A stretch of DNA of 64,000 bases from Candidatus Protochlamydia phocaeensis (GTDB lineage Bacteria > Chlamydiota > Chlamydiia > Chlamydiales > Parachlamydiaceae): positions 248,001 to 312,000 of the forward strand of contig NZ_FCNU01000007.1 of assembly GCF_001545115.1 (NCBI RefSeq), in the 5' to 3' direction. A program made the position numbers and the translations under genes. Of this stretch, positions 44,334 to 53,103 are shown piece after piece. The first letter of the stretch is position 1, and every line of letters starts with the position of its first letter. The notes beneath the pieces were generated by a model. That model did not search any database and was not told the origin of the DNA. It worked only from the letters and a program-made list of their open reading frames with translations.

Positions 44334-44891
44334 TTAGCCAACTTTATCATTTTTCTCCAGCAAGGAAACCATTTGCTGCGAATGACTTAATAGAGGATCG
44401 ATCAACTCTTTTAAAAGATAGGATTCCCGCAGCTCTCCTCTTTTGACATGGACGCATGGGGTCAAATCAGCTAGCGGAATCAGGACAAAGAGGCGTTCTT
44501 GCCAACACGGATGCGGGATTTGCAACTCTTCATCCACATAAGCCATTTCGCCATGAAACAAGATGTCAATATCGATGGGCCTAGACGCCCACTTAGGCTT
44601 TGGAATTTTTCCCAACTCTTTTTCAATACGCTGGGTTTGCTGCAATAAAGCTTTGGGCATAAGAGTCGTTTGAAACGTACAAGCGGCATTGATAAAGAAG
44701 GCTTGATTTTCATTTCCCACAGGAGACGTCTGATAGAAGGAAGAAACGCGTAAGTCTTGCACATCGGGGACGCGGGCCAATTTTTCAATCGCTTGCTCTA
44801 AGAGCGTCCATGTCTTCGCTTGATTGCCGCCTAAGCTCAAGTACACTTGAGTAACGTCTCGTGTTTCCCCCTCTATCATTTTCCTTTTCAT
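44334..44891 (-). CDS. folK: 2-amino-4-hydroxy-6-hydroxymethyldihydropteridine pyrophosphokinase
   Basis: Folate pathway kinase (HPPK). The 185-residue protein has the family start YLSLGGNQAKTWTLLEQAI, the pterin motif SSFYQTSPVGNENQAFFINA, and the metal-binding segment WASRPIDIDILFHGE followed by IPHPCWQERLFVLIPLADL. ATG 44891 has AAGGA upstream. No folP or folB domain is fused, unlike in classical Chlamydia, where folK-folP-folB-type fusions occur. It lies 20 bases before kdsA on the same strand. Confidence 0.94.
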   Translation of the reverse strand: MKRKMIEGETRDVTQVYLSLGGNQAKTWTLLEQAIEKLARVPDVQDLRVSSFYQTSPVGNENQAFFINAACTFQTTLMPKALLQQTQRIEKELGKIPKPKWASRPIDIDILFHGEMAYVDEELQIPHPCWQERLFVLIPLADLTPCVHVKRGELRESYLLKELIDPLLSHSQQMVSLLEKNDKVG

Positions 44892-45422
44892 CAAATCCTT
44901 CTCAAAATCAAATTAAAATAAAAAAAATAAAATATATAGTTAACTAATTTAAATCAATACAAATGACTTCAGAAACAATCCTGCAATAAACAATTTTAAT
45001 TTTAACAAATTAAATAATCCAAGTCCAACGCAACCAGCTCCCTTATTTGCGTGAATATTTTATGAAAAATTCCTTTTTAAATAAGCTCTTGGATATTTTG
45101 AACTTTAATCAAAGAGATGATATTTGCCGCTGTCAGTGTGATCGGACTGTTTTTATTGAAAAATAAATAAAAAATTTAGATTCGACAAGACCTTCTCTTT
45201 CAAGGAGGTCTTATGCAAGAGAACGTCAACAACAAGAAAAAATTAAAATTGAAGACACTCTGGTCGTGCTAAACAGGTAAGGCTCATAGCGTGAGATTGT
45301 AATGACAGATAAAATATTTGATCATTCCAATATGATTCTCTAACTTCTTTGAAAAGGATAATGTTTTTCTTACTAACCTGTGTTTAGAGTTTTATAAAAA
45401 ACACACTTTATAGTTGTTATTT
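44892..45422. other. 530-base AT-rich spacer with two micro-ORFs
   Basis: Contains a 34-codon ORF (45062-45166) ending in a cysteine cluster (DDICRCQCDRTVFIEK) with no ribosome site, and a 19-codon ORF (45213-45272) behind a near-perfect ribosome site. No larger gene is visible. This may be remnant DNA. Confidence 0.4.
45187..45272 (+). promoter_or_regulatory. Hairpin covering a strong ribosome site and a 19-codon micro-ORF
   Basis: AAGACCT (45187-45193) pairs with AGGTCTT (45206-45212), so the ribosome site AAGGAGG (45202-45208) is half buried in the stem, and ATG follows at 45213. The ORF encodes MQENVNNKKKLKLKTLWSC. It could be an attenuating leader, a thermosensor-like element, or a gene remnant. 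Nothing downstream on this strand would obviously be regulated. Confidence 0.35.
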
Positions 45423-48002
45423 TTAATGAGGAAGGAACTCTTTGAGTCTCGGAAGTCTTTTTTTTATTTTAGCCACTTGATTCGGTGATAAAAAATTTCT
45501 AAATTCCAATATTTCTAAATTGAGAAAGGGAAGCCCATAGAAAGCATGAACGCCCCCCATTCTAAGGATTTTAAGTTGAGGAAATGCCTTGCCATTAAAG
45601 CTCACGGGAAATAATTGGAACCACTCTAATTCCTCCAGATTCGGTAAATTTAACTCATCTACATGACTAATCTGCGTATAGCTTAAATCAATTTTTCTAA
45701 GATTGGGACACCTCTTAGCAAGGGTGAGAATTTCATTTTCCGACAATTGTTCGCATGCCCTTATTGTTAACTCTCTAAGTTGAGATAAGGTCAAGCCTTC
45801 TAAACTGTCAATGTTCGTTCCTCCCAAATCTATTTTCTTAAGATTTGAAAATTTCTTTGCAATCTGGAGAAATTCCTGAACAGGCAATTGTTTGCAGTAA
45901 CTTAGTCTTAACTCTTCTAGAATCGGCGAATCTAAGCCTTCTAAAGACTTTATATTGGAATCACATAAACTAAGTTTTCTCAAATTCGGACACTTTTGAT
46001 GGAGGGGAAGTTTTCCTTCAAAGAATTCGCAATTCTGCAAATCTAACTCTTCAAGCTGGGGAAAATCCAAGCCTTCTATGCTTTCAATCTTATTACACCT
46101 CAAATTAAGCCGTTTAAGAGTTGGACAATTCTTTTTGAGGCTGTAGAAAAAATTTTCTGTAATTTCAAGGTGTCCTCCCTCCAACCTTAATTCCTCAAGA
46201 TTTGGTAAGCTAAAAAATATTTTTGGATCTTTTTTTGAAAAATCATTAAAAATTAAATTAAGTTTCTTGAGATTAGGACTTTTTTGCTTGAGACTTTCAA
46301 AGAATTTTTCATTGATAGCCGTCGTGCATTTAACCAGATTTAATTCCTCAAGCTTTGGTAAATAAAAGTCTTCTATCAATAGGGAAGTCTGATAGAGATC
46401 AAGCTTGCTAAGATTTGGACTTCTTTGTGCAAGTAAATCAATATTACACTCAATGCCGTTCATTTTTTCGCGGGAATTTAATTTTAATTCTTCAAGTTGT
46501 GGTAAATGTAATCTTTCTACGCTATCAATCTGAGTTTGTTCTAGATTAAGCTTCTTAAGATTTGGACATGTCCTTGCCAGCTTGCTAAATTCCTCCTTAG
46601 GAAGATCTTGACAATCAGTCAAATTTAATTCTTCAAGTTGTGGTAAATCTAATCCTTCCAAGCGATCAATCCATGTCCATTCTAGATTAAGCTTCTTAAG
46701 ATTTGGACAGGTCTTTGACAACTTGCTAAATTCCCATCCAGGAAGATTATGGCAATTAGCCAAATTTAATTCCTCGAGCTTTGGTAAATTTAAACTCCCT
46801 AAGCAAGCAATTTGAGTTCGTTCTAGATTAAGCCTCTTAAGATTTGGACATCTCTTTGCCAGCTCGCTAAATACTTTGCGGCAATTCGCTAAATTTAACT
46901 CCTCGAGCTTTGGTAAATCTATTCCTTCTAAGCTATCAATCTTAGTATTAGCCAACCCAAGCTTCTTGAGGTTAGGACACATCTTTGCCAGCTTGCTAAA
47001 CTCCTCTTTAGGAAGATCGCGGCACCGATATAAGTTTAATTCTTCAAGCTCCGGCAAAGCTAATCCTTCTAAACTATCAATGCGAGTCCACTCTAGATTA
47101 AGTTTCTTCAGATTTGGATACGTCTTTGCCAGCTTTCTAAACTCCTCTTTCGGAAGATTGCGGCAATTCGCTAAACTTAATTCCTCGAGCTTTGGTAAAT
47201 TTAATCCCTCTAAACAATCAATCTGCGTGTCCGCCAAGTTAAGCTTCCTTAGATTAGGAAAGATTGTGTTAATGCTGCCTAGCTCTTGAGCAGAAAGGCT
47301 ATTGCATTCTTTTAATATTAGCTCTTCAATAGGAAAAGTGAATTCTTCGATGGATGGTGGCTCCTCACTAGGCTCTTCTTTAGGATAAGGAATAGAGAAA
47401 GAAAGAAAGTATCCTAAAAGATCTTCAGCTCCTTGATGGAGAAAATTAAGGGATTTGAATAAAAGAGAGGAAGTCGCGGAACTAAAGGATGAAGCAGCCT
47501 TTTTGGCCTTCAATCTCGTCATCTTAGTCCGCGAAAGATCGAGCCTTTTGAGCCGAGGGAATCTCTCTCTGATTAGCGCTATTTCTCCTTCAGGTACATT
47601 TAAGCAGTTTTGAAGATCTAACTCTTCAATCTGATTTTGTTCAGTACGCCTTAATTCATGCAAGCGGCTCATTTCTGTGCCTGATAAATCCAGGCTTTTC
47701 AAACTTGGGAGGGCTTGCAACATACTATTGGCAATTTCTACAATCTTTTCCGGTTTGCCTCTCAATAAGGATCTAATTGGCGGGATATGCGAAAGATAAT
47801 GATTGGGAAAATAGGGAAGCAGCCTGAAATCTTTGCCTTGCTTGATGATATCTTCAAATATTTTTGCTGCTAAATCAGGAGGAAAAGAATAGGACTCGAG
47901 TTGCTTTAGCTCTGTTTGATCGGCTAGACTAAGCGCATCTATGTCTTCAGGTAAATATCTTACAAAAACTGCAGTGGCTTGATTTGCTAAACTAGAAACC
48001 AT
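45423..48002 (-). CDS. Large leucine-rich-repeat protein, candidate effector
   Basis: 859 residues. After about 85 unrecognised residues the protein is almost entirely LRRs. The middle shows a 47-residue super-repeat made of two LRRs (CPNLKKLNLEWTRIDSLEGL, then LPELEELNLYRCRDLPKEEF, then SKLAK), repeated about six times, near-identical even at DNA level (141-base period between about 46470 and 47280). The N-terminal part is more diverged. No signal peptide. AAGG precedes the ATG. Parachlamydial genomes are rich in LRR proteins thought to bind host proteins; here that is inference. A Ser-rich spacer interrupts the repeats near residues 165-225. Confidence 0.85.
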   Translation of the reverse strand: MVSSLANQATAVFVRYLPEDIDALSLADQTELKQLESYSFPPDLAAKIFEDIIKQGKDFRLLPYFPNHYLSHIPPIRSLLRGKPEKIVEIANSMLQALPSLKSLDLSGTEMSRLHELRRTEQNQIEELDLQNCLNVPEGEIALIRERFPRLKRLDLSRTKMTRLKAKKAASSFSSATSSLLFKSLNFLHQGAEDLLGYFLSFSIPYPKEEPSEEPPSIEEFTFPIEELILKECNSLSAQELGSINTIFPNLRKLNLADTQIDCLEGLNLPKLEELSLANCRNLPKEEFRKLAKTYPNLKKLNLEWTRIDSLEGLALPELEELNLYRCRDLPKEEFSKLAKMCPNLKKLGLANTKIDSLEGIDLPKLEELNLANCRKVFSELAKRCPNLKRLNLERTQIACLGSLNLPKLEELNLANCHNLPGWEFSKLSKTCPNLKKLNLEWTWIDRLEGLDLPQLEELNLTDCQDLPKEEFSKLARTCPNLKKLNLEQTQIDSVERLHLPQLEELKLNSREKMNGIECNIDLLAQRSPNLSKLDLYQTSLLIEDFYLPKLEELNLVKCTTAINEKFFESLKQKSPNLKKLNLIFNDFSKKDPKIFFSLPNLEELRLEGGHLEITENFFYSLKKNCPTLKRLNLRCNKIESIEGLDFPQLEELDLQNCEFFEGKLPLHQKCPNLRKLSLCDSNIKSLEGLDSPILEELRLSYCKQLPVQEFLQIAKKFSNLKKIDLGGTNIDSLEGLTLSQLRELTIRACEQLSENEILTLAKRCPNLRKIDLSYTQISHVDELNLPNLEELEWFQLFPVSFNGKAFPQLKILRMGGVHAFYGLPFLNLEILEFRNFLSPNQVAKIKKRLPRLKEFLPH
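46470..47290 (-). repeat. Tandem 141-bp DNA repeats inside the LRR gene
   Basis: Segments such as CTTTGCCAGCTTGCTAAA and TTCTTAAGATTTGGACA recur about every 141 bases. One unit is shorter (around 46860), giving a 43-residue unit. The high similarity suggests recent expansion or unequal crossing-over. Confidence 0.7.
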
Positions 48003-48026
48003 GTTTAACCTTATATGAATTAGAGG

Positions 48027-48136
48027 ATGGATGTATTAAAACGCATAATAATCGATAGTTGAGGTTATTTTCTCCCTAGGAGGCAATAGGAGAGAACGCG
48101 AATCTAGGGCATTAGTGGTTTTAATGCACCTTCTTA
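48027..48136. repeat. Family-1 palindromic element, full copy
   Basis: The left end GGATGTATTAAAACGCATAA and right end TTAGTGGTTTTAATGCACC mirror each other. Inner arms AATCGATAGTTGAGG and GAACGCGAATCTAGGGC flank CTCCCTAGGAGGC. Confidence 0.75.
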
Positions 48137-48215
48137 GAGATTGAAGGTGTTTAGATTCAAGATTATTTTCTCCTAGAAAGGGATAATCTTGAATAGACAA
48201 TTAGCAAGTCAAAGA
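48137..48215. repeat. Family-1 element, partial copy
   Basis: GATTCAAGATTATTTTCTCC and TAGAAAGGGATAATCTTGAA resemble the left arm and a self-complementary centre. Adjacent to the full copy, as at 4220-4442. Confidence 0.45.
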
Positions 48216-48446
48216 TCATCTCTTAATACTTATCCTAGATTTTATGCATAGCCATCACCAGGCTGTTCAACAAGTTTTCGAAATTACTTCCTTGATTGCA
48301 AATCAATTTAAAGAGAAAAGTTTTATATAAAATTTCTTTTTTATTTGAGTTAATAACCTCAAATTTGGGATTAATTAATTACAAATTCTAGTTGATTTCA
48401 TAATTTTTAGAAGAATATGATAGGGCAACTTTTTTGAGGAGATCTT

Positions 48447-48842
48447 ATGCAAACTACTCTTCCCCGCTTGTCGACATTGCCAATTGGAGCAACGCTTGAT
48501 GGCCTGATGGGATATGCCTATGGTTATCTTGTCAAAGTCGATCCCGTTCTATCGGCATCTGTTTTTGTCGCTCACCATCTCGCTCAGCATATTCTTTTTC
48601 AAATTTGCAATTTGACTGTGGGGAACCGTCTGCTCCGCCCTGAAACCGTTCATGTCATCACTTATTCCCTTGTCTCCCTTTCTTTTGCGGCCGCTTTGCG
48701 GATTCTCAATTTGATCCATCAAACCGGATTCATGCTTCTAACGGGAATTTATACTGTTTCCATTATAGGCAAAATTGTCCGCATTCACATTCGGAATGAA
48801 CATGCTCAGGCCGAAGCAATGGCTAGAATGGTCCAGGTATAA
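48447..48842 (+). CDS. Small hydrophobic protein (131 residues), possible inclusion membrane protein
   Basis: No family recognised. Hydrophobic stretches lie at about 31-55 and 68-107 (VHVITYSLVSLSFAAALRI; TGFMLLTGIYTVSIIGKI) with a short basic tail (RIHIRNEHAQAEAMA). A strong ribosome site (GAGGAG) and housekeeping-like codons support a real gene. The size and two-lobed hydrophobicity are like small Inc proteins, but this cannot be decided here. Confidence 0.65.
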   Translation: MQTTLPRLSTLPIGATLDGLMGYAYGYLVKVDPVLSASVFVAHHLAQHILFQICNLTVGNRLLRPETVHVITYSLVSLSFAAALRILNLIHQTGFMLLTGIYTVSIIGKIVRIHIRNEHAQAEAMARMVQV

Positions 48843-49128
48843 GGGAAAATTGAAACCTTTAAGGCGTATCTTCAATTAACCAATAACTTCTATTCGGTTA
48901 TTTTTTCTCTCTAGAAAAGGGAAAAGAATGCGGATAGCGTTCCTAGTCATTGATGGCACGCCCCTAGAAACTAGAAAACGCATTTGAATTATCGCTGTTT
49001 AAAGACCTTTTGAGAGGGATTGGCAAAATTTTACTCTTTGAAAAGGAAAAATGCTTGAAAATAACCTTCTTTCCCCCTATCATGCTAGATTTTATTGCGA
49101 TAACCCTTCTATTCTATCTTAACCTCTT

Positions 49129-49201
49129 GGACTGATAGCTCAGTGGATAGAGCACCCGCCTTCTAAGCGGGTGGTCGTAGGTTCGAATCCTACTCAGTCC
49201 G
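49129..49201 (+). tRNA. tRNA-Arg, anticodon TCT
   Basis: 73 bases folding as a cloverleaf: acceptor GGACTGA/TCAGTCC, D arm AGCTC...GAGC, anticodon stem CCCGC/GCGGG with loop CTTCTAA (anticodon TCT, reads AGA), T arm CGTAG/CTACT-type with GTTCGAATC, discriminator G. No CCA is encoded. Confidence 0.95.
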
Positions 49202-49228
49202 TTTGATTCCTAAAATGGTTTCCTAGCT

Positions 49229-51856
49229 ATGTCAAAACTATTGAGCTCATCCTCGAATTGTATTTTAAGCAATTTTATTCCTCATTCGAATTCCTTTCCC
49301 AATCTGGAATCTGTCATTGCGTCTTTTCGAGAGCCGGCTTTTTTAGATCTCACCCTCCGCAAGCGTTTTAGAAAAGTCAACGAAACCTTATGCAAATTGA
49401 TCCAAGAAGCACCTACCCAGTCATTTTTGCTTAGAGAAGTCTTAGATTTCATTGATCGCGTCAATCGAGAAGAAGTTTTAAACAGACCGTTTACTTTCAC
49501 TTCCTTTGAATTTTGGCTGAACAATTTCTCTGATTTGTCCGAGCAGGATAATTATCAAGTGCGTGCTAAAATTGCAGGAAAATGGCTTCCTCGCAGCGAC
49601 TACCAAGCTTTTTTTCCAATAGGCATGGACCGCTTTTATCAAGGGACGCATTTCGTGGCCGCACATCTCTCTCCAGACGTAGATACGATGATCGCCTCAT
49701 TTTGGGGCTGGCTGGATGCTTTCGCCGCCCGCATTGGAACAAGCTTGCATCAATGGAGCCTGCCAGGAGGCCCTCCGGACTCTCCCGTGACTTCTATTTT
49801 CCGCGAGGTCTTCGGTCCTGGGGTTTTTGCCTATCTCCCGCATACGGCCCAGGCCTTAAGTTTAACAGCCATGGACCTTGTTACCCAAAAAAGTTTTAAG
49901 AAGGAACTAGGGAGTACTTTAACGGGAGAAATTGACCATGGCTTGAATGAAAAGTCGATCATTTTGGTCAATGAGCAGGGCCATTATTTAGGCGATTGGC
50001 GCAGCTCTGATGTGGAAATTGTCAGACAAATCACCATTTTGTTTAAATCTTGCTTGAGATGGTTTGAAAATAATCTTCACACGCAATTGATCTCTTTATT
50101 TGCTAAAGAACATCTTTCGGTTCAAGATTTCCCTGCTTTTAATTCTTCTATTTTCGATGTCAAAATTAAAGATTGCGAGCCTGCCCTTGAATTTAATGAA
50201 AGGCAAAAGAGCGACTTAAATGACTTTTTTCATAAAATTTTAGGGGTAGAGAAAGGGCTGGAAGGAACTTTTCGCGACCTCAACGAAGCACTCAATAAGC
50301 TTTCCCTTCCCGAGCTCGCCCGCTTTCAGGAAGCAGTAGAATCCTTGCCCTCCAGCGATATCTTTGACAAGCAAGGCCGCCTAAAAGAAGACCGCCCTCA
50401 AATTTTCCATTACTTGAAAAACATCATTGGTCAGTTAGATGCCGCTATCCATAGCGTGCGCAATTATGTGGAGCGCCTGGATGTCGTCCTCGGCATTAAG
50501 TATAAAGTATTAGATTTCCCGCTGCTTTACATTAACATGCGCAGCGATGTCGATGAGATGCGGCATAAAATTCAAAATTACGACTTCCTAACCGTCATTA
50601 TTCAAGAACAAGACGATTCTCTTTTTCCAGTTGGAATTGTCAGAGCTGAAGATTTGCGCAAGACCGGCCTAGGAACTGTGAGCTTGAGGGATTTCTGCAA
50701 TTTAGAAGAAATTAGAATGGCCCCTTATTTGGAAGTGATCAGCGTTATCGACCATCATAAGAGCCATTTAAGAACGCAAACGATTCCCGCTGCTTTAATT
50801 GGAGATGCCCAATCGTGCAACGTGTTGATTGCGGAGCAGGCATTTGCGCTTAATGACCAATACAGCTTAGGAGGCATGACGCCCGAGCAAATTGAAAGGC
50901 AGATTAAAGAAGTCAGCTCTTCTTTGAATTCTCCTAGCCAAATACGCATTTTGCAACGTCTATTACAGCGCCGCATAGCTGCGCAAAAGAATCAGCCATT
51001 TTATGTCCATCCTAAGCGGGAATTCGATGAATATCTTTTCTTCCTGCATGCCATTTTAGATGATACAGACCTTCTAACCAAGGTTTCGGCCCGCGATGTG
51101 AACTGCGTCGCCCAGCTTCTCAATCGATTAAAATCGCTTTCCATAGGCCAAGAAACCGAAATCGTCCATTTTGACGATCTTCCCAAAGATAAAACGTTTG
51201 CTAAGAAAGCTGCCCAGCGCATTTTGCAACAAGAAGATATGTATGCCCTCTATAAGAGCATTTACAGCTTCCGAGAATCAGAAGTAGAGTCCAACTTAGG
51301 CCTCTGCATTAATGGCCATTATTCGAATATTTTCTTAGATGCAAAAGAGCAGAATGGCTGTGCCCGTGTCGGTCAAACCAAGATATTTGCTTCCAATTTT
51401 CCTTATTTCTCAGAGCATGCTCACGAAATCCAAGAGATTTGGTTTGACAAATCTAGAGAAGTTAACCGCGAGCGCCCAGAAATTGACTTGCATATTCACA
51501 TGATTAGCACAATTGCAAGCGCGGAAGAAGTCTATAAGAATCAAGTCGGCAATTACGCCCACCGCGATGAGGTTTGGTTTTGGATCCCCCCTACCCAGCA
51601 AGCCCACGACCACCTCAATAGCTTCTTAGCAGGATTCCAATTTGCCGTTAAAAATATTATTGAAAGCATGTCGTTAGAATTCTTAGGCCCAAATGCTAAA
51701 GAATACGCGCAAATCTTCTCGCACCATTTTTCAAGCGTTCCGCGAACAATCGTCGACAATTACCAGCAGGGAATTCCCATCGCCGTTTTAAAATTTAAAG
51801 CAGGGACTCTAAATTCCCGCAAATCCATGATTACCCCCTTCCTCCCTCGCTTATAA
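49229..51856 (+). CDS. DHH-family phosphoesterase related to family II pyrophosphatase, with a large insert
   Basis: 875 residues. Three widely spaced motifs match the family II inorganic pyrophosphatase/exopolyphosphatase (DHH) core. Motif I is AAHLSPDVDT (His146, Asp150, Asp152). The DHH box is VISVIDHHKSHL (508-510) followed by GDAQSCN. The later metal-binding stretch AILDDTDLLTKVSARDV resembles the ILSDT...SPT..D segment. Between motif I and the DHH box are about 350 extra residues, partly CBS-like (LTVIIQEQDDSLFPVGIV, about 455-473); clostridial pyrophosphatases carry a regulatory CBS insert at the same place. About 140 N-terminal residues precede motif I. Likely a regulated phosphoesterase; the substrate is unknown. 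The tRNA-Arg is 28 bases upstream. Confidence 0.75.
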   Translation: MSKLLSSSSNCILSNFIPHSNSFPNLESVIASFREPAFLDLTLRKRFRKVNETLCKLIQEAPTQSFLLREVLDFIDRVNREEVLNRPFTFTSFEFWLNNFSDLSEQDNYQVRAKIAGKWLPRSDYQAFFPIGMDRFYQGTHFVAAHLSPDVDTMIASFWGWLDAFAARIGTSLHQWSLPGGPPDSPVTSIFREVFGPGVFAYLPHTAQALSLTAMDLVTQKSFKKELGSTLTGEIDHGLNEKSIILVNEQGHYLGDWRSSDVEIVRQITILFKSCLRWFENNLHTQLISLFAKEHLSVQDFPAFNSSIFDVKIKDCEPALEFNERQKSDLNDFFHKILGVEKGLEGTFRDLNEALNKLSLPELARFQEAVESLPSSDIFDKQGRLKEDRPQIFHYLKNIIGQLDAAIHSVRNYVERLDVVLGIKYKVLDFPLLYINMRSDVDEMRHKIQNYDFLTVIIQEQDDSLFPVGIVRAEDLRKTGLGTVSLRDFCNLEEIRMAPYLEVISVIDHHKSHLRTQTIPAALIGDAQSCNVLIAEQAFALNDQYSLGGMTPEQIERQIKEVSSSLNSPSQIRILQRLLQRRIAAQKNQPFYVHPKREFDEYLFFLHAILDDTDLLTKVSARDVNCVAQLLNRLKSLSIGQETEIVHFDDLPKDKTFAKKAAQRILQQEDMYALYKSIYSFRESEVESNLGLCINGHYSNIFLDAKEQNGCARVGQTKIFASNFPYFSEHAHEIQEIWFDKSREVNRERPEIDLHIHMISTIASAEEVYKNQVGNYAHRDEVWFWIPPTQQAHDHLNSFLAGFQFAVKNIIESMSLEFLGPNAKEYAQIFSHHFSSVPRTIVDNYQQGIPIAVLKFKAGTLNSRKSMITPFLPRL

Positions 51857-52201
51857 AAGAAACAATCAGCAATCCGATTTTCCAAGCAGACGAAAGGCAA
51901 ACAAAATAGACAAGCGATCTCAAGAAATTGAATCGCTTTCTAAAATAAAACGTAGAAATAAAGTTGTCTTTTCTTAAAGTTCCCAATCGCCTAGCTCCAA
52001 GCGCGGACAGATCGGGAATAAATCAGAATTATTAAAAAATGGGAATAAGCGGTAACGCTATCAAGTTGGATTAAGAAGCACTTATTATTGCTACCAAACT
52101 TGACTGATAAGGAAGCTTAGGAATTATAGCAACCATGCATGCGCACAAAGCATGCGTCAAAGCGTAAGATGCTTTTATAACATATTACGCTCTAACTTGT
52201 C
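51857..52201. other. Spacer with a hairpin after khpA
   Basis: 345 bases between converging genes. AGCGTAA (52161-52167) and TTACGCT (52185-52191) form a hairpin just past the khpA stop, and GCATGCG motifs recur nearby. No gene seen. Confidence 0.4.
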
Positions 52202-52450
52202 TTATTCCGGTCTTGAGTTTTCTTCTAAAATTTCTAAATTAACGCGAATTCCATTACGGCTTGCTACGGACATAAGAAGGGTGCGAATCGCATTAATCGT
52301 TTTGCCTTTTTTTCCAATGATCTTACCGATATCGGATTTTTCAACTGATAACTCGATAATCAGTGTTTGTGTGCCGCCAATCTCGTTAATCTTTACTTTG
52401 TCAGGATGATCCACCAAATTCTTGACTATATATGCTACAAATTCTTTCAT
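52202..52450 (-). CDS. khpA: KH-domain RNA-binding protein KhpA
   Basis: Small RNA-binding protein of 82 residues, a single type II KH domain. The GxxG loop is in IGKIIGKKGKTINAIRTL, and the start FVAYIVKNLVDHPDKV is the family opening. A good ribosome site (AAAGGATCG). KhpA proteins bind many RNAs and act with KhpB in some bacteria. Confidence 0.92.
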   Translation of the reverse strand: MKEFVAYIVKNLVDHPDKVKINEIGGTQTLIIELSVEKSDIGKIIGKKGKTINAIRTLLMSVASRNGIRVNLEILEENSRPE

Positions 52451-52647
52451 AATTCGATCCTTTACAAATATGAAACGTTGATAACCTTCGACGTCGTATG
52501 CAATACAACTAAATTGCCCATTTGAACTGACGATAGCGGATTATTCTATAATTTTCTACTAAAAAACATTAAAATTATTTTTAGAAATTTAAGTTAGATT
52601 AACTTTTTCCTATAGCACGCCGTCAATTAGCCTTTTGATGGCAATCT

Positions 52648-53094
52648 TTACTTTATCTCAGATTCAATTAATAAAGTAACGGGGCCATCATTAGTTAAGG
52701 AGACCTGCATATCTGCACCAAATTCTCCTGTTTGAACCACTTCAATTTCCCTTTTTAACTCATCAATAAAGCGATGATAGAGGGGCAATGCTTGAGCGGG
52801 GGGAGCCGCTTGAAGAAAGTCTGGTCGCCGTCCACCCAGGCAATTTCCATACAGGGTAAATTGACTGACGACGAGAACATGGCCTTTAGCTTCTTTCAAG
52901 CTAACATTCATCTTCCCTTGGGCATCGCTGAAAATGCGCAAATGCGTCAATTTATTGACGCACCATAAGACTTGCTGGATTTGATCTTCTCGGTGTATGC
53001 CAAGTAAAACAAGCAATCCAGGCCCAATTGAGCTATATAATTGCTGGTTTATTTTAACAGAGGCCTCTAAAACACGCTGAATGACTAAACGCAT
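52648..53094 (-). CDS. dtd: D-aminoacyl-tRNA deacylase
   Basis: Hydrolyses D-amino acids from mischarged tRNAs. 148 residues with both active-site motifs, VVSQFTLYGNCLGGRRPDF and LTNDGPVTLLIES, and the family start MRLVIQRVLEASVKI. Nine bases after the rluD stop on the same strand, one transcript. Confidence 0.96.
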   Translation of the reverse strand: MRLVIQRVLEASVKINQQLYSSIGPGLLVLLGIHREDQIQQVLWCVNKLTHLRIFSDAQGKMNVSLKEAKGHVLVVSQFTLYGNCLGGRRPDFLQAAPPAQALPLYHRFIDELKREIEVVQTGEFGADMQVSLTNDGPVTLLIESEIK

Positions 53095-53103
53095 TGTCTT
53101 TCC

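Larger units (their letters stand above)
48003..48446. other. Spacer between the LRR gene and a small membrane-protein gene
   Basis: Holds a full family-1 element (48027-48136) and a partial one (48137-48215), then AT-rich DNA. A ribosome site GAGGAG lies before the ATG at 48447. Confidence 0.5.

Noticed and set aside
45062-45166. 34-codon ORF ending in a cysteine cluster
   Set aside because: Too short, no ribosome site, in very AT-rich DNA; kept only as a note in the spacer entry.
46876-47289. 137-codon plus-strand ORF with Ser/Phe repeats
   Set aside because: Antisense of the LRR tandem repeats; periodicity is inherited from them.
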